DNA of 64,000 nucleotides, taken from positions 124,001-188,000 of the forward strand of contig MEOL01000017.1 in NCBI GenBank assembly GCA_001769215.1, read 5' to 3'. Made by a program: the position numbers and the translations under genes. Origin of the DNA: Bacteroidetes bacterium GWF2_41_31 (GTDB taxonomy: Bacteria; Bacteroidota; Bacteroidia; Bacteroidales; F082). Shown in pieces: positions 18,127 through 25,716 of the stretch. Position 1 is the first letter of the stretch; every line of letters starts with the position of its first letter. Under the pieces are notes generated by a model that saw only the letters and a program-made list of their open reading frames with translations, was not told the DNA's origin and ran no database searches.

Positions 18127-18768
18127 TTACTCATTATCAGGGAAAAATTCTTTTGCTCTTTTTTCCATCTCAACTGCGATTACCCGGGCATCTTCATCTT
18201 GTTCCTTCAGCTTCTTAATGATATTTTGGAAGCTTTCAGCATCTCTGTCCTGACTTAATTTGAATACCGTGTCGATTTCTTTTAACTCAATTTCAAAAGC
18301 TACAATGGCTCCCATTACCCTTTTTTTAAATTCTAAAGGTAAGTTATCGAAGACAGTTGTTGATTGCTGATTCTGACCTTCAAAATGTAGCGATGTCATC
18401 CTGAGTACCTCTTCAAGTTCTCCGCCTTCTAAAAACCTGATGGTTCCTTTGATGTGAACACTCATATAATTCCAGGTTGATGGAGTGTGAGGATTGCTAT
18501 ACCAGGTACCACTTACATAGGTGTGCTTACCGGTAAATACCGCAAGTACATTTTCATTATGTAAAAAAGCCTTGTGGTGATCCGTGTTTTTCATAATATG
18601 CCCTTTGAGCAGTTTTCTGCCATGCTTATTTTCAATGAAGACAGGCACTTGTGTTGCCACAGGTCGGTTTTCCGAATCACAACCAATTAAAAAGGCAAAG
18701 GGGTACTGTTCAACAAATTCTTTAATTACCTGTTCGTTGTGTTCTTTGTGGTATGGGAGATTGTACAT
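18127..18768 (-). CDS. PaiB-family FMN-binding negative transcriptional regulator / flavin-binding split barrel
   Basis: 213 residues, the usual PaiB length. It opens MYNLPYHKE, the family's signature start (normally MYxPxxF), and has PVATQVPVFIE, LLKGHIMKNTDHHKAF, VLAVFTGKHTYVSGTWY and TPSTWNYMSVHIKGTIRF, all diagnostic for this flavin-reductase-like split barrel. In Bacillus, PaiB affects sporulation and protease genes; in other bacteria it may be a pyridoxamine-oxidase-like flavoprotein. It is the lowest-coordinate gene of the minus-strand accessory array. Confidence 0.85.
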   Translation of the reverse strand: MYNLPYHKEHNEQVIKEFVEQYPFAFLIGCDSENRPVATQVPVFIENKHGRKLLKGHIMKNTDHHKAFLHNENVLAVFTGKHTYVSGTWYSNPHTPSTWNYMSVHIKGTIRFLEGGELEEVLRMTSLHFEGQNQQSTTVFDNLPLEFKKRVMGAIVAFEIELKEIDTVFKLSQDRDAESFQNIIKKLKEQDEDARVIAVEMEKRAKEFFPDNE

Positions 18769-18861
18769 AAGCCTTATTTATTGTTGAGTTTAACTATTTC
18801 AGTTTACGGTTCTATCCAAAATGGACAAATGAATTTTTAAATGAACTATTTGAATTTTTTG

Positions 18862-18979
18862 TAATAACCGCATATGGGCAGCATATCATGTGGTAGCGCA
18901 ACGCGTGACCATTTCCCATTAATCAACCAGGCAAAGTAGGCACGCGAAACATTCGCACGCCAGTGGGCGGTAGTTATTT
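18862..18979 (-). repeat. attC-like intergenic palindrome (type 5)
   Basis: Bounded on the plus strand by TAATAAC (18862-18868) and GTTATTT (18973-18979), with inner pairing CGCGTG (18902) to CACGCG (18941). The left end of the next cassette (19817, TAATAACTGCCAAC) is complementary at 10 of 14 positions to the bases around 18966-18979. Its right edge overlaps the stop codon of the XRE gene, as attC sites of integron cassettes often do. Confidence 0.45.
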
Positions 18980-19495
18980 AATTCTGATTTCCAATTGTTT
19001 TCCAAGCCCAGTCTCAATAATTTTGAACAAAGTGGCTAATTCGATGTCAGATCTTTCGTTCTCGATTCTGGAAATATAATTGCGAGTAGTTCCACTCATT
19101 ACCGCTAGTTCCTGTTGAGTCAAACCTGTCTTTAATCTAGTTTCCCTAATAAGACGTCCAATTTTTAATGCAATAACCGATTTCTCTGGTCGACTATAGC
19201 GCAAAAACATGTCCGCTCCGATTTCAAATGGAACCCGGCTTTTCTCATTGTTTCTTAAGCTTATGTATTGCTCCACATTATTCCATGAAAGCGTATTGTT
19301 TTTAATCTCAACTTTTTCAAACTCTTCTGAGTTGTATAAAATTGAAGCTGGTGAATCTTCGTTTAAGTCAAGCTTGTCTAATACTTTCCTAAAGTCAATG
19401 ATTCTAGATTCCCCGTTATTAAAAACGACCGAGATTGAAAGATTCTCAACCCAATTTATTTTCAGGATTCTTGGTATTTTTATATTTCTTCTCAT
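18974..19495 (-). CDS. DUF2442-XRE antitoxin-like protein
   Basis: 173 residues from ATG 19495, which removes an unlikely 14-residue extension that would overlap the upstream gene. The N-terminal half (about 1-90) is a DUF2442-like beta domain (NWVENLSISVVFNNGESRIIDF). The C-terminal half is a Cro/CI helix-turn-helix: KIGRLIRETRLKTGLTQQEL, SGTTRNYISRIENERSD, ATLFKIIETGLGK. DUF2442 proteins are usual partners of DUF4160 proteins, and a broken DUF4160 gene lies 32 bases upstream. It is therefore probably the surviving antitoxin and autoregulator of a toxin-antitoxin pair. Confidence 0.75.
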   Translation of the reverse strand: MRRNIKIPRILKINWVENLSISVVFNNGESRIIDFRKVLDKLDLNEDSPASILYNSEEFEKVEIKNNTLSWNNVEQYISLRNNEKSRVPFEIGADMFLRYSRPEKSVIALKIGRLIRETRLKTGLTQQELAVMSGTTRNYISRIENERSDIELATLFKIIETGLGKQLEIRIK

Positions 19496-19527
19496 AATAA
19501 TTCCGGGTTTAATTGATAAAAAACTTC

Positions 19528-19728
19528 TTATGCCCAATCTGAATTTCCTGCTAACCAGTCAAATGCTTTTTTAAGCTGTTTATTTGGTAAATCACCTGCA
19601 TAAATTTCGCCATTTTCAATAAGGATTAAAATTTCATATTCATTATAAACAGCGTGAATATGAGGCGGTCAGTGTTCTCCGTTGTAAATGTTTATTTTAA
19701 TCCCATAAATGGTGTCAATTGTTGGCAT
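19528..19728 (-). pseudogene. DUF4160 gene with an in-frame TGA
   Basis: Frame from ATG 19728: PTIDTIYGIKINIYNGEH, TGA at 19671-19669 (codon 20), then PPHIHAVYNEYEILILIENG and a normal C-terminus DWLAGNSDWA to TAA at 19530. The pattern EH-x-PPH(I/F)H is the DUF4160 core; x is often Leu or Asn, so TGA could be TTA changed by one base. Everything else is intact over 66 codons, so the mutation is recent, or the codon is misread or a sequencing error. The family is a putative toxin partner of DUF2442 proteins. Confidence 0.75.
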
Positions 19729-19823
19729 TACTAAACTATTTATCAGCAAAGGTATCTAATTAGGCACATAAGTCCAAACTTCCATGAATATTTATTTGTC
19801 TTGTCTGTTTCCTGGATAATAAC

Positions 19824-20018
19824 TGCCAACATCTACAAAACGCCAATTGTCGATATTCTATTATATCAGCTTTGTTGTTAAAATCCCATCAGCTATTCAT
19901 CAAATCTCATTATCATTATATTACCCATTATCAATCGATTAACATCATTTACATCAGCTCTTTGTTTCATTGTAAAATAAATCACCGGATGTCGGGATGG
20001 TAAATCTAGAAAATTAAC
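19824..20018 (-). repeat. Type-3 intergenic repeat, copy 1 (with promoter box and micro-ORF)
   Basis: Minus-strand copy of the repeat also at 32575-32753 and 49048-49254. It contains the promoter-like TAGATTTA (20001-20008), a micro-ORF 19893-19970 (MKQRADVNDV...IMRFDE) and ends in GATGTTGGCAG at the presumed cassette junction, aligned with GATGTTAGGTG of the 49-kb copy. The remaining 19729-20186 shows no gene. Confidence 0.5.
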
Positions 20019-20186
20019 CTATCATTTCGACATGTGAGTTCAAAAAAATCAACGCTCCGAAAAAGTCCATTCTATTGAATCCCGGTGAATTGATACAAAG
20101 AAACGGCCTCCATCCTGACTCCTGATGGCAATCGCAGAACCTCTCCGGGCTGCGTGCCGGGCAGAAGCCAGCTTATTGGTGGAAGA

Positions 20187-21185
20187 TTAGATTTGTGATA
20201 TGATGTTCTTAAAAAAGGTATAAACATCTAAAAAGATTGTTTGCTCTGTTTCGTGACCAATATCTGGATAAATCTTAAATGTACTATTCACATTATTATT
20301 GCGATAGATTTGTTCACAATGTATAAATCTATCAGGAATCATTGTTTTCCCTAATAATTGATAGATCATTTTTCTTTCCGAATTGCTGTATGCATCATCA
20401 AATAAAACAGCATCATTGGTATCTTTTTCTCCCATATAAATGAATTGGGGAACTTGCTGATAAGCTGCGATATTAAATTTTGCAGCAAAAAGTGCTTCAA
20501 AATCAAATATGCCTAAAGGATATTTTAATTTTTTTTCCTCTAATTTTGCAATTGGTAAAATAGCAATTGCATTTATGCCACCACAAGCAACTCCTGCAAC
20601 AATTTCCGGTTGAATTAGTGTAAACCTGTTTGCAAAAGTCCCGGATGCAGAGAATCCATTTATTAAAATTTTTTCTTTAATAGAAATTTCATAGTTGCTT
20701 AAAACGACTCTTGCATTTTCAATCATTGCAATAAGTTGCAGATCCAATCTTTTCATTTCTCCTTTATCGATCATAGCCGCATCTCTATCGAAAGCATGGG
20801 TATAAATATTCCCGTCGTTTTTTTGTGGTCTTGGAAAAACAGGCATTAAAAAAGGAATTTTAAGATTACTGCAAAGACTACTACCAAGAGAATTGCGCTT
20901 TATCTGCAAATAGGCTACTTGTTCATGAAATTGTATGGTATCATTAACACCCGTATTATTCGTTTCAACTAAAAGGTACTTCACGTCGCTTTTGTTTAAG
21001 CCTTTAGGGATTCGCAAATAATATGGATAGTTAAATCCTTGTTTTGGATTTGCTTCAATTTTTATTATGGTATCAGCAAAAACTAAATTTGATTTTAATG
21101 AATCAGATTGAACACCGGCGAAAGAGTTGATGAATCCTATCATTATTAACACAAAAGTGACATATAAAATAGTGAGTTTTTTCAT
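20187..21185 (-). CDS. Secreted alpha/beta-hydrolase-like protein
   Basis: 332 residues with a signal peptide (KKLTILYVTFVLIMIGFINSFA). The nucleophile elbow is GFSASG (Ser near residue 178), followed by PEIVAGVACGG. A candidate acid lies in GEKDTNDAV and the His in DIGHETEQ near the C-terminus, so a Ser-Asp/Glu-His triad is plausible. This arrangement fits poly(hydroxyalkanoate)-depolymerase-like or esterase-like exported hydrolases; substrate unknown. It is a single minus-strand gene in the accessory array. Confidence 0.75.
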   Translation of the reverse strand: MKKLTILYVTFVLIMIGFINSFAGVQSDSLKSNLVFADTIIKIEANPKQGFNYPYYLRIPKGLNKSDVKYLLVETNNTGVNDTIQFHEQVAYLQIKRNSLGSSLCSNLKIPFLMPVFPRPQKNDGNIYTHAFDRDAAMIDKGEMKRLDLQLIAMIENARVVLSNYEISIKEKILINGFSASGTFANRFTLIQPEIVAGVACGGINAIAILPIAKLEEKKLKYPLGIFDFEALFAAKFNIAAYQQVPQFIYMGEKDTNDAVLFDDAYSNSERKMIYQLLGKTMIPDRFIHCEQIYRNNNVNSTFKIYPDIGHETEQTIFLDVYTFFKNIISQI

Positions 21186-21216
21186 AAATATACCTGGCCT
21201 TTAAATTTTTATCGTT

Positions 21217-21663
21217 TTAATTTTTATAAACATCCGGATCAAAAAGCTCCATATAAATCTCTGGTTTTGGGACTTTCACAAATCCATATTTTTCATATAG
21301 CCAATCAGCAGTAGAGGTTAATAATATCCACCGTCTTAAACCCTGTAACTTTGGATGATTCATCACAAAATCCATTAATTTTTTCGACAGTCCCTGCCCG
21401 CGATAGCTATCCAGGATGTAAATATCACCCAAATAGGCAATTGTCGAAAAGTCAGAGATCACTCTTGCGAATCCAATTTGTTTGTCGAAGTGAAAAAGTC
21501 CAATGTTTAACGAATTGTCGATTGAAGTTTTTACCTTTTCAAAAGGAATATTGTCGCTCCAGCCTGAGTGCTTGGATAAAAAGTCATGAATTGCGACAAG
21601 GTCCATTTTGCTTTTATCAGTTGTAATATGATATTCCCCAAAATTTATTTCAATGTTATTCAT
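21217..21663 (-). CDS. GNAT-family N-acetyltransferase
   Basis: 148 residues. The acetyl-CoA loop is seen in YILDSYRGQGLSKKLMDFVM (motif A, R/Q-x-x-G-x-G/A), with the preceding strand IGFARVISDFSTIAYLGD and a C-terminal WLYEKYGFVKVPKPEIYM. The opening (HDFLSKHSGWSDNIPFEKV) is typical of a common GNAT subgroup in cassette arrays and plasmids. The acceptor substrate cannot be inferred. It is 14 bases downstream of the next gene's stop, so probably co-transcribed. Confidence 0.9.
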   Translation of the reverse strand: MNNIEINFGEYHITTDKSKMDLVAIHDFLSKHSGWSDNIPFEKVKTSIDNSLNIGLFHFDKQIGFARVISDFSTIAYLGDIYILDSYRGQGLSKKLMDFVMNHPKLQGLRRWILLTSTADWLYEKYGFVKVPKPEIYMELFDPDVYKN

Positions 21664-21677
21664 CGTGAATGATACAA

Positions 21678-22634
21678 TTATTTATTTATTTGATTGGCAA
21701 TCTTAAAAATTTCATTCGTTGTTTTCCAATTTCTTGTTGTTGCAACTACTTTAAGTTTGGATTCGAAAAAATTGTTGGTCAGTTTTGTTCTTCCATAACC
21801 ATTTGGACAATAGAGATAAATGGCATTTTCTGAAAAACTGATTTCTTCTTCGTCCTGCTTTTTGCTCTCAAAAGTTTCTTTCTCGTAATAGCCAGCATTT
21901 GAAGATAAAAACGTAACGTGCATAAATGAATGCTCTTTATTCGGGTCGTTTAGAAAAGGGTTGTTGTATATGATCTGTTTCAATTTGTCAATGGTCAAGA
22001 CGAATACGGGAACTTCAAATCCAAAGTCTTTTTTTATTTGGTGAGAAATTTTTTGTTCCAGATCACCTGGTTCAAAATCGTCTCCCTTAAATATTACATT
22101 TCCGCTCTGAACATAAGTCGTCACATCCCGGAAGCCTAAAATTTCATACAACTTTCGCAAGTCGTCCATTTTGATGAGTTTCTGTCCGCTTACGTTAATT
22201 CCCCTTAGTATTGAAATGTATGTTGTCATTGTGATTGTCGTATTTTGTTCGTGTCGCTCATGTTTTGCTGATATCCGAAGGGCGGGACTCAGACCACAAA
22301 ACTTGATTTGGTCAGCAAGTTTTTTGGGCGCAACTTCACAATAAGCAGTAGTTAATGCGTCAATAAATAGGTCTTTATGCACTTTATTCATTTCAACTAG
22401 TGTCCAACCTTGTTTGCCCCATTTATTGTCAACCGGAAAAATGATGGTTTTGTCGGCAGAGGAAAAACCATCTTGGTCAATTTCCGATAGTTTAATACAA
22501 GTTCGTTTCAATCTGTCGTCATAGGTTGCAAAAATTTTCATTTTTACCCTGAAAGTTGTTTTTTCAAAATGAGGTTCTTCTGTCGCCTCTGGGAACGAAA
22601 GTGCCAATTTTCTGAAAGTGTCTATTGATACCAT
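21678..22634 (-). CDS. YjbR/MmcQ domain fused to DUF1697 protein
   Basis: 318 residues. Residues 1-112 are a complete MmcQ/YjbR domain (FRKLALSFPEATEEPHFEKT, DNKWGKQGWTLVEM). Residues 136-318 are a complete DUF1697 protein (TTYISILRGINVSGQKLIKM, VTTYVQSGNVIF). The 20-odd residues between them (CGLSPALRISAKHERHEQNT) look like translated spacer, and an ATG at 22229 exactly fits the normal DUF1697 start. The two are usually separate genes, so this may be an accidental in-frame fusion through loss of a stop, or two proteins made from one transcript. Both families lack firm biochemical roles. Confidence 0.8.
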   Translation of the reverse strand: MVSIDTFRKLALSFPEATEEPHFEKTTFRVKMKIFATYDDRLKRTCIKLSEIDQDGFSSADKTIIFPVDNKWGKQGWTLVEMNKVHKDLFIDALTTAYCEVAPKKLADQIKFCGLSPALRISAKHERHEQNTTITMTTYISILRGINVSGQKLIKMDDLRKLYEILGFRDVTTYVQSGNVIFKGDDFEPGDLEQKISHQIKKDFGFEVPVFVLTIDKLKQIIYNNPFLNDPNKEHSFMHVTFLSSNAGYYEKETFESKKQDEEEISFSENAIYLYCPNGYGRTKLTNNFFESKLKVVATTRNWKTTNEIFKIANQINK

Positions 22635-22642
22635 TTGTCAAA

Positions 22643-23023
22643 CTATTTTTTTACTGGTGTCAAATGTGTCAATACACAAAGCCACTTTTCATTTTCCTTT
22701 TTATAAACATCTGTAATCCATTCGTCCGCTTTTAAAGATTGTCCTTGCCAGGTTCCGGTATTTTGTCCCCGCCCGGTTACTATGGCTATGTCACCATAAA
22801 CTTTTACCCTTAAGATTTCCTTCGTCATTGTTGAATGAGAAAGTAATCCTTGTTCGAGGACATTAAAAAATACTTCTTGTTGAATAATTCCACCTTGATT
22901 GTCAACCAGAACCCAGTCGCTTGTTACACATTTTTTAATTTCGTCAATGCTGTTAGAAATTACAGCTGCATTGAAGTTGTCTTCAATTTGTTGAAACTTC
23001 TTCATTAATTGTTCTTCTGTCAT
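22643..23023 (-). CDS. NTF2-like / SnoaL-type (DUF4440) protein
   Basis: 126 residues. The fold signature is clear: FQQIEDNFNAAVISNSID, TSDWVLVDNQGGII, then VKVYGDIAIVTGRGQNTGTW and ITDVYKKENEKWLCVLTHLTP, as in DUF4440/DUF4440-like ketosteroid isomerase relatives. A precise reaction is not predictable. The gene is nine bases upstream of the YjbR-DUF1697 gene and 23 bases downstream of a promoter-like box. Confidence 0.85.
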   Translation of the reverse strand: MTEEQLMKKFQQIEDNFNAAVISNSIDEIKKCVTSDWVLVDNQGGIIQQEVFFNVLEQGLLSHSTMTKEILRVKVYGDIAIVTGRGQNTGTWQGQSLKADEWITDVYKKENEKWLCVLTHLTPVKK

Positions 23024-23046
23024 ATTTTCTAAAGTTCGCTAGTGGG

Positions 23047-23054
23047 TAAATGTA
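23047..23054 (-). promoter_or_regulatory. Cassette-borne promoter box upstream of the NTF2-like gene
   Basis: Minus-strand TACATTTA (TAnnTTTR) lies 23 bases before ATG 23023. The same sequence with similar flanks (TTATAAC ... TACATTTACC) recurs in the type-3 repeats at 32723 and, as TAGATTTA, at 20001 and 49231. The array therefore seems to carry a repeated promoter. TTATAAC at 23062-23068 (minus) is also a candidate attC-type core. Confidence 0.45.
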
Positions 23055-23141
23055 GGGATTTGTTATAATGGTTTGAGTTTTAGAATCATTATTTTAGGGG
23101 TGGCGTTTATTGAGATGGAATAAAGGAGCAGGTTAAAAGCA

Positions 23142-24347
23142 TTATACTATTTTTAAACAAAAGTCTTTTACGTGCATTCTATTAATGCCTTTATGTGTTG
23201 ATATTTCGGACAATTCATCCATTGTTAAAACGTATTTTGGAAAATTATCTGGTATTTCAAGTAAATTTCCATATTCCCGATTTATCGTTTCTTGATTTGT
23301 TAATAAGTAAGCTACTTGTACATAAATCTTTTCTCCTGCTTTTTGTGCTATAAAATCAACCTCCTTTTTCCCTTCCAGGCCAACTGTTACCGAATACCCG
23401 GCCATTCGCAAATGTAGATAAACAATATTTTCCAGGAGTTTATGAATGTCACTCGTTTTATAGCCAACTATCGCATTGCGAATACCAAGGTCTTCAAAAA
23501 AATACTTTTCACCTATTTCGAAAACCTTTTTTCCTTCTATTCCTGTCCGTTTTACTTTGAAAATCAAAAATGAGGCTTCAAGATAACCGAGATAGTCTAT
23601 TACCACTTGGGTTGAAATATTTATTTTCTGAGATTTTAGGTATTCACTGATTTTTTTTGATGAAACGAGACTATCCATATTATCAGCCAAAAACGCGACC
23701 AAATTTTCTAAAAAATTTACATTTCTAACTTTAAATCGGGAGACTACATCTTTAAGCAATATTGTATTGTAAATACTGCTTAAATACTCATAAGCAATTT
23801 GTATTTCAGTATTCAAATTAATCAAAAAGGGAAGTCCGCCAAACTTCAAGTATTGCTGAAAGGTAACTACTGAATCTTGTAATTTATAAAACATTAAAAA
23901 CTCAGAATAGCTAAGTCCATATACCTTTATCTCAACATATCGACCACTTAAAAAGGTAGCCAGTTCGCTCGAAAGCAAATTAGCATTACTTCCGGTGCAA
24001 TAGATATCGAAATTGCCTCGCGTGACAAGGTCTCTTAATGTCAGCTCAAAGGATTCAATATCTTGTATCTCATCGATAAATAGTGCTACCTGGCTATTTT
24101 CCTTAACGTTTTCTTTCAAATATAAAAACAGGTCATCCGAGTTCGCAATTGACGAAAATTCATGTTGTTCCTTATTGATGTAGATAATTTGAGTGTCAGG
24201 ACTCTGTTTTTTTATCAGGTCTCTCAATTGCATTAGTAGGTAGCTTTTGCCCACTCTTCGCTGTCCGATTAATACCTTAATCAAAGATTTCCCAATAAAT
24301 GGTTTTATTCTATCTATATACAGAGGTCTTTCGATGTACTCAATCAT
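23142..24347 (-). CDS. AAA_14/DUF4143 ATP-binding protein
   Basis: 401 residues. Walker A is GQRRVGKS (residues 28-35) and Walker B is ALFIDEIQDIESFE near 95. A sensor-like CTGSNANLLSSELATFLSGR follows, typical of this P-loop family. The C-terminal half is DUF4143 (FLENLVAFLADNMDSLVSSK, YFFEDLGIRNAIVGY, LENIVYLHLRMAGYSVTVG, KEVDFIAQKAGEKIYVQVAY), whose last part resembles a PD-(D/E)xK nuclease fold. The family is common in Bacteroidota accessory regions and its job is unknown. Confidence 0.9.
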   Translation of the reverse strand: MIEYIERPLYIDRIKPFIGKSLIKVLIGQRRVGKSYLLMQLRDLIKKQSPDTQIIYINKEQHEFSSIANSDDLFLYLKENVKENSQVALFIDEIQDIESFELTLRDLVTRGNFDIYCTGSNANLLSSELATFLSGRYVEIKVYGLSYSEFLMFYKLQDSVVTFQQYLKFGGLPFLINLNTEIQIAYEYLSSIYNTILLKDVVSRFKVRNVNFLENLVAFLADNMDSLVSSKKISEYLKSQKINISTQVVIDYLGYLEASFLIFKVKRTGIEGKKVFEIGEKYFFEDLGIRNAIVGYKTSDIHKLLENIVYLHLRMAGYSVTVGLEGKKEVDFIAQKAGEKIYVQVAYLLTNQETINREYGNLLEIPDNFPKYVLTMDELSEISTHKGINRMHVKDFCLKIV

Positions 24348-24483
24348 AATTCATCTATGTTTTATGTTTCGCGCAAAGATATGCATTTCTTCAAACATAA
24401 TTGAAGAATTATTTAATTTGTTTTACTTCTTCAGTCACAGAATGAATTGTTGTTTTGTTATATTATTATGAAGAATTCTGTTT

Positions 24484-24960
24484 TTAGTCAATCGGCTCCC
24501 ACAATTGAACTTTGTTTCCTTCTGTGTCAAGAATGTGAATAAATTTACCATAGTCGTATGTTTCCATTTTGTCCACGATGGTTACGCCCTCTTTTTTCAA
24601 TTCTTCGACAAGTGCGTCCAGGTTTTCAACCCGGTAATTAATCATAAAATCCTGTGTCGAAGGTTCAAAGTATTTTGTCGCTTCGGGAAATGGTGTCCAT
24701 TGTGTCTGTGCCTTTTTTGTGCTGTCAGGACTTTCATACCACTCAAATGTTGCACCATAGGGATTTGTTTCTAAACCAAGGTGTTTTTGATACCATTCAG
24801 TCATTTTTTCCGGGTTTTTGCATTTGAAAAATACGCCCCCAATTCCTGTTACTTTTTTCATATGATTGTTATTTATTGTTTCCGTTGTAGTGATTGTATT
24901 AAAAGCGAATCCAAGAAAAAAAGTTGTCGCAAGTGTCAAAGTTATTAAAATGGTTTTCAT
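24484..24960 (-). CDS. VOC-family (glyoxalase-like) protein with an N-terminal export segment
   Basis: 158 residues. The N-terminus (KTILITLTLATTFFLGFAFN) is a signal or anchor segment; an internal ATG at residue 34 (MKKVTGIGGVFFKC) would give the normal cytoplasmic VOC length. The VOC domain shows GGVFFKCKNPEKMTEWYQKH, NYRVENLDALVEELKKEGV and FIHILDTEGNKVQLWEPI, with the Glu of NKVQLWE as the usual metal ligand. Substrate unknown. Lies between the AAA/DUF4143 gene and an attC-like repeat. Confidence 0.85.
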   Translation of the reverse strand: MKTILITLTLATTFFLGFAFNTITTTETINNNHMKKVTGIGGVFFKCKNPEKMTEWYQKHLGLETNPYGATFEWYESPDSTKKAQTQWTPFPEATKYFEPSTQDFMINYRVENLDALVEELKKEGVTIVDKMETYDYGKFIHILDTEGNKVQLWEPID

Positions 24961-25002
24961 TTTTGTCAGTTTTGAGTTTTTATTATGTTGACTGCTATCA
25001 GT

Positions 25003-25177
25003 TCACAACGCTTACCGCTAAATGGTAGCATATGATTTGTAGTGGACTTTCAAAAATAAACCTTTTAGCCCATACTGTTTTATATTTCATGCCTGCCGCC
25101 GCCTGCAGGGTAGACATGTGGAACTAAAAAGTTTAACTTCAGACCGAAACCCGCAATAAAGCATGATATTGTTGGCA
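25003..25177 (-). repeat. attC-like intergenic repeat, type 1, copy 1
   Basis: Bounded on the plus strand by TCACAAC (25003) and GTTGGCA (25171). It has the type-1 inner arms (GCATATGATTTGTAGTGGAC versus CCGCAATAAAGCATGATATT) and an internal secondary hairpin (GCCTGCCGCC/GCCTGCAGGG region). GTTGGCA is exactly complementary to TGCCAAC at 30143, the other end of the 5-kb segment between them. Confidence 0.6.
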
Positions 25178-25189
25178 GCCGGGTATTGC

Positions 25190-25435
25190 TCATCCTATTT
25201 CATAATCATCTGAACAGTCTGATTCTCCTGTTATACATGTAAAGCAACCTTTCCCTGTTATAGCTGAACCGATAATCCATATCGGGTTTCCACAATCACA
25301 CAGTTCTCCCTGAGATTTACGTTTTTTAAATTCTTCCAAATCTTTCTTTAAATCAACAGCTTTCAAGTCCGGATTGCCCTTTATTGTCTGCGCAACAAAT
25401 TCGTTTATTGATATTTTTTGAAATACATTATTCAT
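25190..25435 (-). CDS. Small Cys-rich protein, unknown function
   Basis: 81 residues from ATG 25435 (a TTG five codons earlier is less likely because it overlaps the preceding frame more). The first half is helical (EFVAQTIKGNPDLKAVDLKK); the second has LCDCGNPIWIIGSAITGKGC, FTC and SDC, i.e. six cysteines that could hold a zinc ion. Gene and upstream broken gene overlap head to tail, so they were translated together. I do not recognise the family. Confidence 0.6.
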   Translation of the reverse strand: MNNVFQKISINEFVAQTIKGNPDLKAVDLKKDLEEFKKRKSQGELCDCGNPIWIIGSAITGKGCFTCITGESDCSDDYEIG

Positions 25436-25439
25436 CAAG

Positions 25440-25713
25440 TTAAAAGTCAAAGTGTTTATTTATTACAGGGATCCGTTTTACTTTTGCAATATTATCTAAA
25501 ATTTTATCAAGAGTTTTATTCAGGCTGGTCAAATTTGGAACATCCCCAAAAAAACATCTTCCAGGTCTTCTGAGTCAGCAATTTTCAATTCATTAATCAA
25601 CTGTGTCGATTTGTCGATAAGTTCTTGTTCGTCGTTGCAATCCCCGGATAGTAGCCCGAATTGCAATGTCAAATCGTGATTGAATTTTTCAAACTTTGCT
25701 TCGCAGAATTGGC
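25440..25713 (-). pseudogene. Frameshifted, 5'-truncated gene upstream of the Cys-rich protein
   Basis: Reading the minus strand from about 25708, one frame gives SQFCEAKFEKFNHDLTLQFG...KIADSEDLEDV, and after a run of seven T (near 25552) the coherent protein continues in another frame as FFGDVPNLTSLNKTLDKILD..NKHFDF to TAA at 25442-25440. Six T instead of seven would restore one frame. No plausible ATG precedes it because the frame runs into the stop of the ABC permease. The family is not recognised; it probably belongs with the Cys-rich gene that overlaps its end. Confidence 0.6.
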
Positions 25714-25716
25714 TCC

